A stretch of 25,028 nt of DNA from CAZYSK01 sp964649415. Lineage in GTDB: Bacteria; Chloroflexota; Anaerolineae; B4-G1. The notes beneath the pieces are model-generated. The model did not search any database and was not told the DNA's origin. It saw nothing but the letters and a program-made list of their open reading frames with translations. How positions within the stretch are numbered: the first letter of the stretch is position 1; every line of letters starts with the position of its first letter. The stretch covers positions 1 through 25,028 of the forward strand of contig CAZYSK010000083.1 of the NCBI GenBank assembly GCA_964649415.1, given 5' to 3'. Below are positions 8,901-16,245 of this stretch, one piece after another. Both the position numbers and the translations under genes were made by a program.

Positions 8901-9296
8901 CTCGACGGCCAGGCCACGCTCCTGGGCTACGACCTGAGCGACACACGGCTGGCCCCCGGCCAGACCTTCACCCTCACCCTCCACTGGCGTGCCGAGGCCA
9001 CCGCCCCCACCAACATGGTCGTCTTCGCCCACCTCCTCGACCCCGCCCAGCGCATCCAGGCCCAGAGCGACCGCGTGCCCGTCGCAGGTTCCCGCCCCAC
9101 CACCGGCTGGCTGCCCGGCGAGGTGCTGCGCGACGAACACACCCTCACCCTCGTCCCCGATGCGTCGCCGGGCGAGTACGTGTTGGAAGTGGGCATGTAC
9201 GATCCGGCGAGTGGGGAACGGCTCCCCGTGATCGACCGGGACGGCACCCGCGTGGACGACCGCATCTTGTTGCCCACGCCGATCCAGGTGGAATGA
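5958..9296 (+). CDS. PTPS-related (PF10131) GT-C-like membrane protein, paralogue 1
   Basis: 1112 residues, multi-pass. The N-terminal half matches the PTPS-related membrane family: first outer loop ADGLLHFHRLGQL (Asp 44, His 48), LYPRWAPDMGLGYGFPLF, LARDLFGPQAG-like helix hairpins and LTHNILAL. A YfhO-like outer domain follows (FFPGWWGWLDG near 537). Three beta modules of about 120 residues start near 678, 836 and 978 (LMGYDLD, LLGLDPP, LLGYDLS). The role is probably transfer of a lipid-linked sugar outside the membrane, which is inferred; substrate unknown. ATG 5958 is preferred to an in-frame TTG at 5943 inside the minisatellite. In-frame repeat insertions lie at residues about 179-211, 612-625 and 901-908. 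The stop overlaps the next start (ATGA), and the last kilobase is almost identical to that of the next gene. Confidence 0.88.
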   Translation: MRESVARSHWAARLRPLAGWLLLLVAALPAVQPLLKGALPWSADGLLHFHRLGQLDRALGAALRQGTLYPRWAPDMGLGYGFPLFNYYAPLSYYLAEPLHLLGLSTQNALLAAFVLATFAACIGAYLCARDLFGPQAGFIAALAYVYAPYNLYNVVHRGALAEAWGLAWLPFTLWALRRTILPPRWRRSGGALPPGSQRSGTVVPRGWRRSKGGHAGTNLLLTSLFYAALMLTHNILALVSTPILVLYAVFLWGFHGRGRRRALLLGGALALGLGLTAFFWVPALLEMDYVQIHQLYAPADLDYHNNFTSLAQLLAAPRAMDPALINPPIPRSIGWPQLALAVFALLSLRRTPGREARLHLALLSLGLLAFTVLMLPCSVGVWERVPLLRFVQFPWRFLGPAGLFLAILAGAGAASLPGADRVRLPATGALITIFALTWLFPHFYPPQADPTPSGLIAFEQDTGALGTTSAGDYLPVWVQRLPPADSLVPAYQEAGPEAVIPRLDPSSLPAGAEVLEADYDLTRADLVLDAPSSFTVVFNWYFFPGWWGWLDGQRLELRPVGEHGLVGADVPAGHHHLSIRFGDTPLRRWASLASIASLAALLITALFCPANLPRNRVFRKKPGFVLQPPVSSLLPAALIAVILFGFKAGYLDQHESVFRRSRFDGESVEGVQVPLRVNFDGQMSLMGYDLDASPGRGESQDTCTVKGDGLVELALYWRALQPLDGDYSIAAHLVDEEGWRHGQEDSQHPAGYPTSRWDTATYARDVHRLAVWPGTPPGAYTLLASVYDVRTGQSLDVRDASGVPIGTTYSLASVQVTRPSHPPDPDSLDIAHPIQADLGGGLRLLGLDPPPTKANAGDLLPLTLFWQATDAPADDYSVRLFLAAPDGTEVTQAPGLQPPTDRRHPAGIPTSAWLPGDVFRDGHRFLVPAATPDGTYSLRMELLDPSGLPLAPAASLIDVRVHAPERTFDSPAAQYPLSATLDGQATLLGYDLSDTRLAPGQTFTLTLHWRAEATAPTNMVVFAHLLDPAQRIQAQSDRVPVAGSRPTTGWLPGEVLRDEHTLTLVPDASPGEYVLEVGMYDPASGERLPVIDRDGTRVDDRILLPTPIQVE
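6494..6590 (+). repeat. Two GRTCC-tailed hairpins in frame
   Basis: Copy 1 has stem GCCGCCA (6503-6509), loop AGA, stem TGGCGGC (6513-6519) and tail GGTCC (6520-6524). Copy 2 lies at 6569-6590 with one stem mismatch and the same tail. It is preceded by a second small hairpin, GGCAC-AGTC-GTGCC (6558-6571). Between them is a degenerate piece ending in GCGGTCC. They are read as PPRWRRS and PRGWRRS. The paralogues have a short loop here, so this is an insertion of about 25 residues. Confidence 0.9.
7801..7832. repeat. GAAACC palindrome in frame, copy 1
   Basis: A perfect 13-bp stem, GAAACCGGGTTTT (7801-7813) and AAAACCCGGTTTC (7820-7832), has a CCGGAA loop. It is read as NRVFRKKPGF in the loop between the last two membrane helices. 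It is followed by a CTCCAACCTCCAG tract, another recurring short sequence. Related copies lie at 17739-17770 and 19257-19288. No T-run follows, so it is not an intrinsic terminator. Confidence 0.93.
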
Positions 9297-9305
9297 GCAC
9301 ATTGA
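8274..9305 (+). repeat. Large direct duplication, copy A
   Basis: This 1032-bp stretch covers the second and third beta modules, the stop codon and the first 13 bases of the next gene. It is nearly identical to 11861-12934, including synonymous positions, and the stretch around 8690-8985 shows only a couple of differences. The 42-bp length difference is fully explained by two in-frame events: the repeat-bearing stretch near 8650-8690, and a 45-bp gain in the other copy near 12590-12650. The 5' halves of the two genes are clearly divergent. Confidence 0.9.
8660..8681 (-). repeat. GRTCC-tailed hairpin in reverse orientation, in frame
   Basis: Read on the minus strand: stem GCCGGCA, loop GGA, stem TGCCGGC, tail GGTCC. 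On the plus strand it encodes TDRRHPAGIP. The otherwise near-identical duplicated copy in the next gene has no hairpin at this place and instead carries a CTCCAACATCCAACCTCCAA tract at 12240-12259. This shows insertion or replacement in a natural comparison. Confidence 0.9.
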
Positions 9306-12300
9306 GCGCCACAGTCCGCAGGCAGGGGAGATGGGTAGCGATGATTGGCCATTGGCCGGTGGTCGTTTGCCTGCTGTGTCTGGTGGCCCTCACCCCGCTT
9401 CTGCGCACCGACGCGCCGTGCACGCACGATGGACCGCTGCACTACTTCCGCGTCGTGGCGATGCGCCACGCACTGAAGGACGGCGCGCCATCAGAATGGC
9501 GCCTTTGTAGGGGTGACGGCATGCTGTTCTCGCGCTATCTGCCGGACCTGGCCTTCGGCTACGGCTACCCGTTCTTCAATTACCGGGCCCCGGTATCCTA
9601 CTACCTGGCTCTGGCGCTCTACCTGGCCGGGATGGGCCTCCCGGTGGCCTTGAACCTGGTCTACGTCCTGGGCATCGCCGGCTCCGCCCTCGGCGCCTAC
9701 CTGCTGGCCCGCGACCTGTTCGGCCCACAGGCGGGCTTCGTCGCCGCCGTCGCCTACGCGTACGCGCCCTACCAGTTCCTCGACGCCCTGCAGCGCGCCA
9801 ACGCCCCCGAATCGCTGGCGATGGCGCTCCTTCCGCTCATCCTGTGGGCCTTCCGGCGACTGCTGCTCACGGGCAGGCGACGCTGGTTCGTCGCCAGTGT
9901 GACCTCGCTGGCCCTTCTCTACCTGACGCACAATATATCCAGCCTGCTCTTCACGCCCTTCCTCCTGGCGTACCTAGCCGTGCTATGGTGGGTTCATCGC
10001 CAGGAGACACACTGGGCGATGGCTCTCGCAGCGCTGGCGCTAGGGCTGGGGCTGGCCGCGTTCTTCTGGGCCCCCGCGCTGCTGGAGAAGGACTACGTTC
10101 AGCTCTACAGGTCCTACAGCACGCGCAACAACAACTTCCACTACAACTTCATCTCCCTGGCCGAGGTATTCGCGCCGCCGGCAGCAGCGGACACCGCACT
10201 GATGAACCCGCCCATAGACGTGCATCTAGGGCTGGTGCAGACAATCCTGGCCGGGATTGGACTCGTGGCGGGCCTCATCCGCGCGCGCCAACGGGGGCGG
10301 CGTGCGGGATCCGGTATAGACACGCGGATCCACATATTCCTTGCCCTCTCCACCGTCCTAATGATCTGGATGAGCACGCGTGCCTCGCTGTGGTTCTGGG
10401 AGCACGTGCCTCTCCTGCCGTTCGTGCAGTTTCCGTGGCGCTTCGTGGGACGCGCAGCGCTTCCCGTCGCCCTGCTCGCCGGCGCCGCCGTGCCGGGCGA
10501 TGCCGACTTCACACACGGTGCAACGCGCGCCACGTCCCGCATCTCCCGCGTCCTGCCACTCGTCGTGGTCGCCAGTCTCGTCGCTTTGCTGATCCTGTCC
10601 GCCCTCCCGGCCACCTACCCGCCCTACGGCTACTGCGCCGCCGACGCCCACCCCACCATCGGCGACGTCTTCGCCTACGAACGGGAGTCCGGACTGGTGG
10701 GCGTGGACCCGGAGGGCTCCTACTTCCCGGTCTGGACCAAGAGCCTGCCCGAGGGATCGCCGCTGGAGCAGCAGTACGCGCGAGGCCAACCAATCGCCCG
10801 GTTCGACGAAAGTGCCTTGCCCGAGGGCGCATCCGCGATAGAGGCCGGCTATGGCCCGAACCAGGCCCGGGTCGTGCTGCAGAGCCCGTTCTCGTTCCAG
10901 GCGCGCTACCTGGCATTCTACTTCCCAGGTTGGCATGTCACCGTGGACGGCGAGCCCATCCCCACGACGCCCAGCGAGCCCGAGGGGCTCATCACCTTCG
11001 AGGTACCGGCCGGCAAGCACACGATCACCGTCCGTTTCGGCTCCACGCCTATCCGCACAGCCTTCGCCTTGCTTTCTTCCCTGAGCCTGGTTGTTTTCGC
11101 GACGCTTGGCTGGAGGTTGGAGGGTGGAGCGTGGAGAGCGGAGAAGGAAAAGCGGGCAAGGATGCCCGCGGTCCAGGGCGTCGGGAGGGTAGCGGAGGAA
11201 GAGCGGGCAGGGATGCCCGCGGTCCGGGCCGTCGGGAGGGCAGGGGAAGAAGATCGGGCAGGGATGCCCGCGGTCCGGGGCGTCGGGAGGGTAGCGGAGG
11301 AAGAGGGGGCAGGGATGCCCGCGGTCCGGGGCGTCGGGAGGGTAGCGGAGGAAGAGCGGGCAGGGATGCCCGCGGTCCAGGGCGTCGGGAGGGTACAAGA
11401 GGAAGAGCGGGCAGGGATGCCCGCGGTCCAGGGCGTCGGGAGGGCGGAGGGGCGGTGGGTGCTGCTCATCCTGGGCCTGCTGCTGCTGGCGTTCAAGCTC
11501 GGCGTGGTTGACCGCACCGAGACGCTCTTCCGCCGCTCGGCGCTTCGGCCCGACGGCTCCCTCTCCAGCGCCCAGCAGCCTCTGCAGGTGGACTTCGGCG
11601 GCCAACTGGCCCTGATCGGCTACGATCTGCCATCCTCCCCCGTCCTGGGAGTGCCCAGGCGGGCGTTCGTGCTCCGCGCCGACGAAATGCTTGAGGTGAT
11701 CCTGTACTGGCGCGCCGTGCGCCCGCTCGACGGCGATCACATCATCTCACTGCAGCTCGTGGACGACGAGGGGCAGCGCTACGGCCAGGTTGACGCCGGT
11801 CACGACAGCAGCGGCTGGCAGACAGATAGCTACGCCCGCGACGTGCAAGAGATGGACATCTGGCCGGGCACGCCGCCCGGCGAGTACACGCTCCTGGCCG
11901 GCGTCTACGACGTGCGCACCGGCCAGAGCCTCGATGTGCGCGACGCCAGCGGCGTCCCTGTTGGCACCACCTATTCGCTCGCCTCCGTCCAGGTGACCCG
12001 CCCGTCCCATTCCCCCGACCCTGACAGGCTGGACGTCGCCCGTACTGCTCAGACCGACCTGGGCGGAGGGCTGCGCCTCCTGGGCCTCGATCCACCGCCC
12101 ACAGAAGCCAACGCCGGCGACCTGCTCCCCCTCACCCTGTTCTGGCAGGCCACAGACGCGCCCGCCGGCGACTACTCGGTCCACCTCTTCCTCGCCGCTC
12201 ATGACGGCACGGAGGTCACCCAAGCGCCCGGCCTTCCATTCTCCAACATCCAACCTCCAACCCTCTATCCCACCTCCGCCTGGCTTCCCGGCGACGTCTT

Positions 12301-12925
12301 CCGCGACGGCCACCGCTTCCTCGTCCCCGCCGCCACGCCCGACGGCACCTACTCCCTGCGCATGGAACTGCTTGACCCATCCGGCCTGCCGCTGGCACCC
12401 GCCGCCTCACTCATCGACGTCCGCGTCCACGCGCCCGAGCGAACCTTCGACTCGCCCGCGGCCCAGTATCCGCTGTCGGCCACACTCGACGGCCAGGCCA
12501 CGCTCCTGGGCTACGACCTGAGCGACACACGGCTGGCCCCCGGCCAGACCTTCACCCTCACCCTCCACTGGCGCGCCGAGGCCAGCGCACCGGACGCAGC
12601 CGACGTCGACCGCGGAGCGTCGGGATCAATGCCCGCCGCCGGCCTGGTCGTCTTCGCCCACTTCCTCGACCCCACCCAGCGTATCCAGGCCCAGAGCGAC
12701 CGCGTGCCCGTCGCCGGTTCCCGCCCCACCACCGGCTGGCTGCCCGGCGAGGTGCTGCGCGACGAACACACCCTCACCCTCGCCCCGGACGCGTCGCCGG
12801 GCGAGTACGTGTTGGAAGTCGGTATGTACGATCCGGCCAGCGGGGAACGGCTCCCCGCGCTCGACCGGGATGGCACTCGCGTGAGCGACCGCATCTTGTT
12901 GCCCACGCCGATCCAGGTGGAATGA
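9293..12925 (+). CDS. PTPS-related GT-C-like membrane protein, paralogue 2
   Basis: 1210 residues, with the same architecture as the preceding protein. First outer loop THDGPLHYFRV (Asp 46, His 50), LPDLAFGYGYPFFNY, LARDLFGPQAG, LTHNISSL, the YfhO-like FYFPGWHVTVDG near 542, then three beta modules starting near 764, 920 and 1062. It is probably a membrane glycosyltransferase of the outer face (inferred). Compared with its paralogues it has an extra 11 or so residues near 64-74 (palindrome at 9482), a six-fold 17-residue repeat at about 620-721 between the last two helices, and 15 extra residues near 1100-1118 in the third module. The ATG start overlaps the previous stop and its first 13 bases equal those of the next gene. 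The stop again overlaps the next start. Confidence 0.88.
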   Translation: MSTLSATVRRQGRWVAMIGHWPVVVCLLCLVALTPLLRTDAPCTHDGPLHYFRVVAMRHALKDGAPSEWRLCRGDGMLFSRYLPDLAFGYGYPFFNYRAPVSYYLALALYLAGMGLPVALNLVYVLGIAGSALGAYLLARDLFGPQAGFVAAVAYAYAPYQFLDALQRANAPESLAMALLPLILWAFRRLLLTGRRRWFVASVTSLALLYLTHNISSLLFTPFLLAYLAVLWWVHRQETHWAMALAALALGLGLAAFFWAPALLEKDYVQLYRSYSTRNNNFHYNFISLAEVFAPPAAADTALMNPPIDVHLGLVQTILAGIGLVAGLIRARQRGRRAGSGIDTRIHIFLALSTVLMIWMSTRASLWFWEHVPLLPFVQFPWRFVGRAALPVALLAGAAVPGDADFTHGATRATSRISRVLPLVVVASLVALLILSALPATYPPYGYCAADAHPTIGDVFAYERESGLVGVDPEGSYFPVWTKSLPEGSPLEQQYARGQPIARFDESALPEGASAIEAGYGPNQARVVLQSPFSFQARYLAFYFPGWHVTVDGEPIPTTPSEPEGLITFEVPAGKHTITVRFGSTPIRTAFALLSSLSLVVFATLGWRLEGGAWRAEKEKRARMPAVQGVGRVAEEERAGMPAVRAVGRAGEEDRAGMPAVRGVGRVAEEEGAGMPAVRGVGRVAEEERAGMPAVQGVGRVQEEERAGMPAVQGVGRAEGRWVLLILGLLLLAFKLGVVDRTETLFRRSALRPDGSLSSAQQPLQVDFGGQLALIGYDLPSSPVLGVPRRAFVLRADEMLEVILYWRAVRPLDGDHIISLQLVDDEGQRYGQVDAGHDSSGWQTDSYARDVQEMDIWPGTPPGEYTLLAGVYDVRTGQSLDVRDASGVPVGTTYSLASVQVTRPSHSPDPDRLDVARTAQTDLGGGLRLLGLDPPPTEANAGDLLPLTLFWQATDAPAGDYSVHLFLAAHDGTEVTQAPGLPFSNIQPPTLYPTSAWLPGDVFRDGHRFLVPAATPDGTYSLRMELLDPSGLPLAPAASLIDVRVHAPERTFDSPAAQYPLSATLDGQATLLGYDLSDTRLAPGQTFTLTLHWRAEASAPDAADVDRGASGSMPAAGLVVFAHFLDPTQRIQAQSDRVPVAGSRPTTGWLPGEVLRDEHTLTLAPDASPGEYVLEVGMYDPASGERLPALDRDGTRVSDRILLPTPIQVE
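9482..9503. repeat. GGCGC-CCAT palindrome in frame
   Basis: GGCGCGCCAT and ATGGCGCC form an imperfect hairpin with one bulge around a CAG-containing loop, followed by TTTGTAGGGGTG. It is read as GAPSEWRLCRGDG. The other paralogues lack these residues between the first-loop helix and the LYSRW motif. A similar element lies at 19227-19247 (GCGCGCCATCGGAATGGCCC). Confidence 0.75.
11152..11457 (+). repeat. Six-copy, 51-bp in-frame array of GRTCC-tailed hairpins
   Basis: Hairpin copies start at 11152, 11203, 11254, 11305, 11356 and 11407, an exact 51-bp period. The core is stem GCGGGCA, loop RGGA or AGG-like, stem TGCCCGC, tail GGTCC. Copies 3 and 4 each have one changed stem base. The array encodes a 17-residue repeat (AGMPAVRGVGRVAEEER-like) between two membrane helices. 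Upstream at 11108-11145 lies a purine-rich GGAGGTTGGAGGGTGGAG tract, the reverse complement of the CTCCAACC tracts seen elsewhere. Confidence 0.95.
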
Positions 12926-12934
12926 GCACATTGA
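11861..12934 (+). repeat. Large direct duplication, copy B
   Basis: Partner of 8274-9305. It covers modules two and three of this gene, its stop codon and the first 13 bases of the following gene (ATGAGCACATTGA). The duplicated start context suggests that the cluster grew by tandem duplication, with later gene conversion keeping the 3' ends alike. Confidence 0.9.
12599..12624. repeat. CCGAC/GTCGG variant of the GCGGAC palindrome, in frame
   Basis: CCGAC (12600-12604) plus G can pair with CGTCGG (12618-12623) around TCGACCGCGGAG. It is read as AADVDRGASG, matching ADVDRASA from the element at 21324 and ADTDHASA at 4300. The stem differs from those by a compensated change (GGAC/GTCC to CGAC/GTCG). 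It sits in a 45-bp stretch absent from the duplicated copy at about 9000-9015. Confidence 0.7.
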
Positions 12935-15900
12935 AGACATCCGACTGCCAGAAAGGCGAGCACGGATGCTCGCGGTCCGATAAGCCTGCCTTCACAGATC
13001 GGCTCCGCCAGCTGGGAAGGACCCTCGCCGCACCGATCGGCGCTGTGGCCCTGTGCCTGGCGGCGATCCGGCCCTGGTTCCGGCTGGAGGCCGTCTGTTC
13101 CGACGATTTCGCCTTCCACCTGCTGCGGCTCGTTCAGCTCGACGCGCTCGTCCGTCGGGGCGTCCTGTACAGCCGTTGGGCACCCGACATGGCCCTGGGC
13201 TACGGCTACCCCTTCTTCAACTTCTACGCGCCGCTTTCGTACTACGTGGCCGACGCCCTCAGCCTGGTCGGGCTGGGCCTGCAACACGCGCTCATCGCGA
13301 CCTTCGCGCTGGCCACGCTCGCGGCCGGGCTGGCCGCCTACCTGCTGGCAAGGGACCATTTCTCACGCCGCAGCGCGCTCATCGCGGCCGTGGCCTACGC
13401 CTACGCCCCCTACCTGGCCTACGACGCCTACTTCCGGGGAAACCTGGCGGAGACCGTCGCCTGGGTCTTCCTACCCCTGGCGCTGTGGGCGATGGGACGG
13501 CTGGCCCGCCGGGGCGACCGGCGCTACGTGGCCGCCACGGCACTGGCCTACGCCGCCGTGCTGCTGACCCACAACGTCTTCGCGCTCATCTTCAGCCCGC
13601 TCCTGGCCGCGTACGGCCTGGCGACCGCTTTCGCGCTCCCCCCGGCACAGTCGTGCCGCCAGGATGGCGGCGGTCCGGCAGGCTCAAAGTCCACGGACGC
13701 AGGTCCAACGTCCGCGGACGCAAGTTCAATGTCCGCCCCATCGCGCCGCCGCCACCTGGCCCTCACGTGCGCGGCCCTGCTCCTGGGGATGGGGCTGGCC
13801 GCCTTCTTCTGGCTGCCGGCGCTGGTCGAACGCGCGTACGTCCACAGCGACCGGCTGCTCGTGCCGCCCATCTTCGTCTATTGGAACAACTTCATCCGCC
13901 CCAGCGAACTCCTGGCCGGGCCGCGCGTGGTTCACCCAGACCTGCTGAACCCCTCGCCACCCCGCGCGCTGGGCCTGATACCCGTCCTGATGGGGTTGCC
14001 CGCGCTCATCGGTCTGTGGCGCTTCCGCGACCGGCCCCGGCGCTTGCAGGTCGCCTTCTTCGCTGCCACGCTCGTAGGCTACGCCTGGCTGACCATGCCC
14101 AGCAGCCGCGTCGTGTGGGACAGCCTGCCGCTGCTGGAATACGTCCAGTTCCCCTGGCGTCTCCTGGGCCCGGCGGCCCTGTGCCTGGCCATGCTGGTCG
14201 CTGCGGCGGCGGAACTCCTGCCCCGGGGCTGGCGCGGTTCGGTCCCGCTGGCAGTGGCCATCGCCCTCATCGCCGGCGGAGCTCTCTTCTGGCTCGAACC
14301 GCGCTACTGCCCAGACATGGGATCGCCCACCGCCGCCGACATCGCCCACTTCGAGCAGATCACGCACACGGTCGGCACGACGGCCAAGGGCGAATACCTG
14401 CCCCGAACCGTGGCCGCGATCCCCGAGGAACCGCCAATCGCGGCGCTGGACCCATCCAGCGTGCCTTCCGGGACCACGATCACACGTCATTACCGCCGCG
14501 CCGTGGGGGCGGAACTGGTCATCGAGGCACCGCAGCCCTTCACCGCGGTCTACAACGGCTTCGATTACCCGGGCTGGCGCGTCAGCGTGGACGGTGCGGC
14601 CGTCCCGGTCACGCCCGACGAGCCCTACGGGCGCATCACCTTCCCCGTGCCGGAGGGGCAGCACCGCGTGTCCATCCGCTTCGGCGAAACCCCGCTGCGC
14701 CGCGCTGCCGACTGGGCCTCGCTGGCGTGCCTGATATTGGTCGCGGGATCTCTCCTCTGGCCAGTCGCCAGGCCAGGCAACCGGCGGGTGGCCGCATTCG
14801 GACCTCCAACCGTGGACGGTCGGCCCGTGTCGTGGGCCTGGGCCGCGTGGGGCCTGGCAATCCTGGGCACCGCCATGCTGCTCCAGCACGCGAGCACGCC
14901 CCTGCGCCGGCCCGGCCTCCAGGGAGACACCCTGCCCAACCTGGATGTGGCGATGAACGTGCCTTTCGAGGGCGGGCTGACGCTGCTGGGCTTCAACCAG
15001 GAGCAAGCGACGGTCCCATCCGGTGACGATCTGGTCCTGGATCTGTTCTGGACACCCTGGGAGCCGCCGGCGGGCCACTACAGCCGCGCCATCGTGCTCA
15101 TCGGGCCCGCAGGGCTGCGCTGGAATCCCAAGGACACGCTGCCCCCGCGCAGCTTTCGGGAGCCACCCGCGACGTACGCCTGGCCCGTCGGCTCGTACGT
15201 CCAGGACACCCACAGGGTCGAGACCGAGCCAGGCACCCCACCCGGAGTCTACGAACTCAGCCTGGCGGTTTTCGAGCGAGAGACGTTGACCGCCCTGCGC
15301 GTTCTGGAGGCCGATGGCCGGCCCGGACAACCGGCACTGACGATGGGCACAATCACCGTGACCCGGCCTGAGCGCAGTCCAGACCCGGCCAAGATCGCGA
15401 CGCAGTATCCGGTCAAGGCCGATCTGGGACCGCTGACGTTGCTGGGCTTCGACCTGGACCGCACCGAGGCCGCTCCAGGGGACCCCTTCACGCTCAGCCT
15501 CTTCTGGCTGGCCAACGGCTCCCTCGAGCGTGAGCCGGACCTGTCCGTGCGCCTGGGACTTCGCGCCGCGGGCAGCGCGCCGGATAGCGCTCCGGCGCTC
15601 ACCTTTGACCTGCCGCCCACGAACGAACCACATCCCACATCCACGTGGCAAGCGGGCGACGTGTGGCGCGGCCAACACTCGCAATACCTACCTGCCAGCC
15701 TGGAAGACGGCGACTACACCTGGCGCATCACGCTGCTGCCGACAGGCCAGTCCATCGATTTGCCACCGGGCCTGCACGTCACCGCCCCCGTCCACGACTT
15801 CGCGGCCCCACCTGTGGACGTGGCCGCGGACGCTCGCCTGACCCGCGCGGATGGCGCGGGCGACATCGCCACGCTCGTGGGGGCCAGGCTGGAACCGGCA

Positions 15901-16245
15901 ACCGGCGACCTCGCACCCGGCACGCCGCTCACAGTGACGCTCGTGTGGCGCGCGGAGGCGGAGACGCACACGTCGTACCGCGTGTTCTTGCACCTGACAG
16001 CACCCGGCGGCGCGCTTGTCGCCCAGTCCGACGGTATCCCCGCCGGGTGGACCCGCCCCACCACCGGTTGGCTGCCGGGCGAGTACGTCCTGGACCGGCA
16101 CGTGCTCAACGTCCCACCGGACGCACAGGCCGGGACGTACACCCTGGCCGCCGGTCTTTACGACGCGACAGGTGCCCGCCTGATCCGTGCGGCCGGAAGC
16201 GACACGGTTCCGCTGGGCACGGTCATGGTACAGGGGATGCAATGA
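12922..16245 (+). CDS. PTPS-related GT-C-like membrane protein, paralogue 3
   Basis: 1107 residues. N-terminal extension of about 35 residues containing a translated hairpin, then the membrane part with SDDFAFHLLRL (Asp 62, His 66), LYSRWAPDMALGYGYPFF and LTHNVFAL. The YfhO-like YPGWRVSVDG lies near 552, followed by three beta modules starting near 677, 832 and 968. It is probably an outer-face glycosyltransferase (inferred). Its modules are clearly diverged from those of the two preceding genes, so it has escaped the recent duplication. Residues about 240-272 are an insertion of two repeat families in the loop before LALTCAALLLGMGLAAFFW. The ATG overlaps the previous stop, and its own stop overlaps the next start. 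Confidence 0.88.
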   Translation: MSTLKTSDCQKGEHGCSRSDKPAFTDRLRQLGRTLAAPIGAVALCLAAIRPWFRLEAVCSDDFAFHLLRLVQLDALVRRGVLYSRWAPDMALGYGYPFFNFYAPLSYYVADALSLVGLGLQHALIATFALATLAAGLAAYLLARDHFSRRSALIAAVAYAYAPYLAYDAYFRGNLAETVAWVFLPLALWAMGRLARRGDRRYVAATALAYAAVLLTHNVFALIFSPLLAAYGLATAFALPPAQSCRQDGGGPAGSKSTDAGPTSADASSMSAPSRRRHLALTCAALLLGMGLAAFFWLPALVERAYVHSDRLLVPPIFVYWNNFIRPSELLAGPRVVHPDLLNPSPPRALGLIPVLMGLPALIGLWRFRDRPRRLQVAFFAATLVGYAWLTMPSSRVVWDSLPLLEYVQFPWRLLGPAALCLAMLVAAAAELLPRGWRGSVPLAVAIALIAGGALFWLEPRYCPDMGSPTAADIAHFEQITHTVGTTAKGEYLPRTVAAIPEEPPIAALDPSSVPSGTTITRHYRRAVGAELVIEAPQPFTAVYNGFDYPGWRVSVDGAAVPVTPDEPYGRITFPVPEGQHRVSIRFGETPLRRAADWASLACLILVAGSLLWPVARPGNRRVAAFGPPTVDGRPVSWAWAAWGLAILGTAMLLQHASTPLRRPGLQGDTLPNLDVAMNVPFEGGLTLLGFNQEQATVPSGDDLVLDLFWTPWEPPAGHYSRAIVLIGPAGLRWNPKDTLPPRSFREPPATYAWPVGSYVQDTHRVETEPGTPPGVYELSLAVFERETLTALRVLEADGRPGQPALTMGTITVTRPERSPDPAKIATQYPVKADLGPLTLLGFDLDRTEAAPGDPFTLSLFWLANGSLEREPDLSVRLGLRAAGSAPDSAPALTFDLPPTNEPHPTSTWQAGDVWRGQHSQYLPASLEDGDYTWRITLLPTGQSIDLPPGLHVTAPVHDFAAPPVDVAADARLTRADGAGDIATLVGARLEPATGDLAPGTPLTVTLVWRAEAETHTSYRVFLHLTAPGGALVAQSDGIPAGWTRPTTGWLPGEYVLDRHVLNVPPDAQAGTYTLAAGLYDATGARLIRAAGSDTVPLGTVMVQGMQ
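12956..12978 (+). repeat. GRTCC-tailed hairpin in the N-terminal coding extension
   Basis: Stem GCGAGCA (12956-12962), loop CGGA, stem TGCTCGC (12967-12973), tail GGTCC (12974-12978). It is read as GEHGCSRS about 12 codons after the start codon. The stem is the same variant as in the minus-oriented hairpins of the array at 1-263. Being this near the start, the RNA hairpin could affect translation. Confidence 0.92.
13644..13736 (+). repeat. Composite in-frame insertion: hairpins of two families
   Basis: GGCAC-AGTC-GTGCC (13644-13657) is followed by a GRTCC-tailed hairpin, stem GCCGCCA/TGGCGGC, tail GGTCC (13655-13676). It has the same layout as copy 2 at 6558-6590. Then come two tandem copies of the GCGGAC-type palindrome: CGGAC 13694-13698 with GTCCG 13710-13714, and GCGGAC 13714-13719 with GTCCGC 13731-13736. 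They are read as CRQDGGG and TDAGPTSADASSMSA. Confidence 0.9.

Noticed and set aside
11152..11457. CRISPR-like repeat array
   Set aside because: The spacers are also repeated, the period is exactly 51 bp and the frame stays open through the gene.
13726..15684. Long minus-strand open frame of 652 codons
   Set aside because: It lies antisense to a clear PTPS-related gene and has no recognisable motifs. Similar long antisense frames at 4351-5709 and 7266-8729 result from the high GC content.
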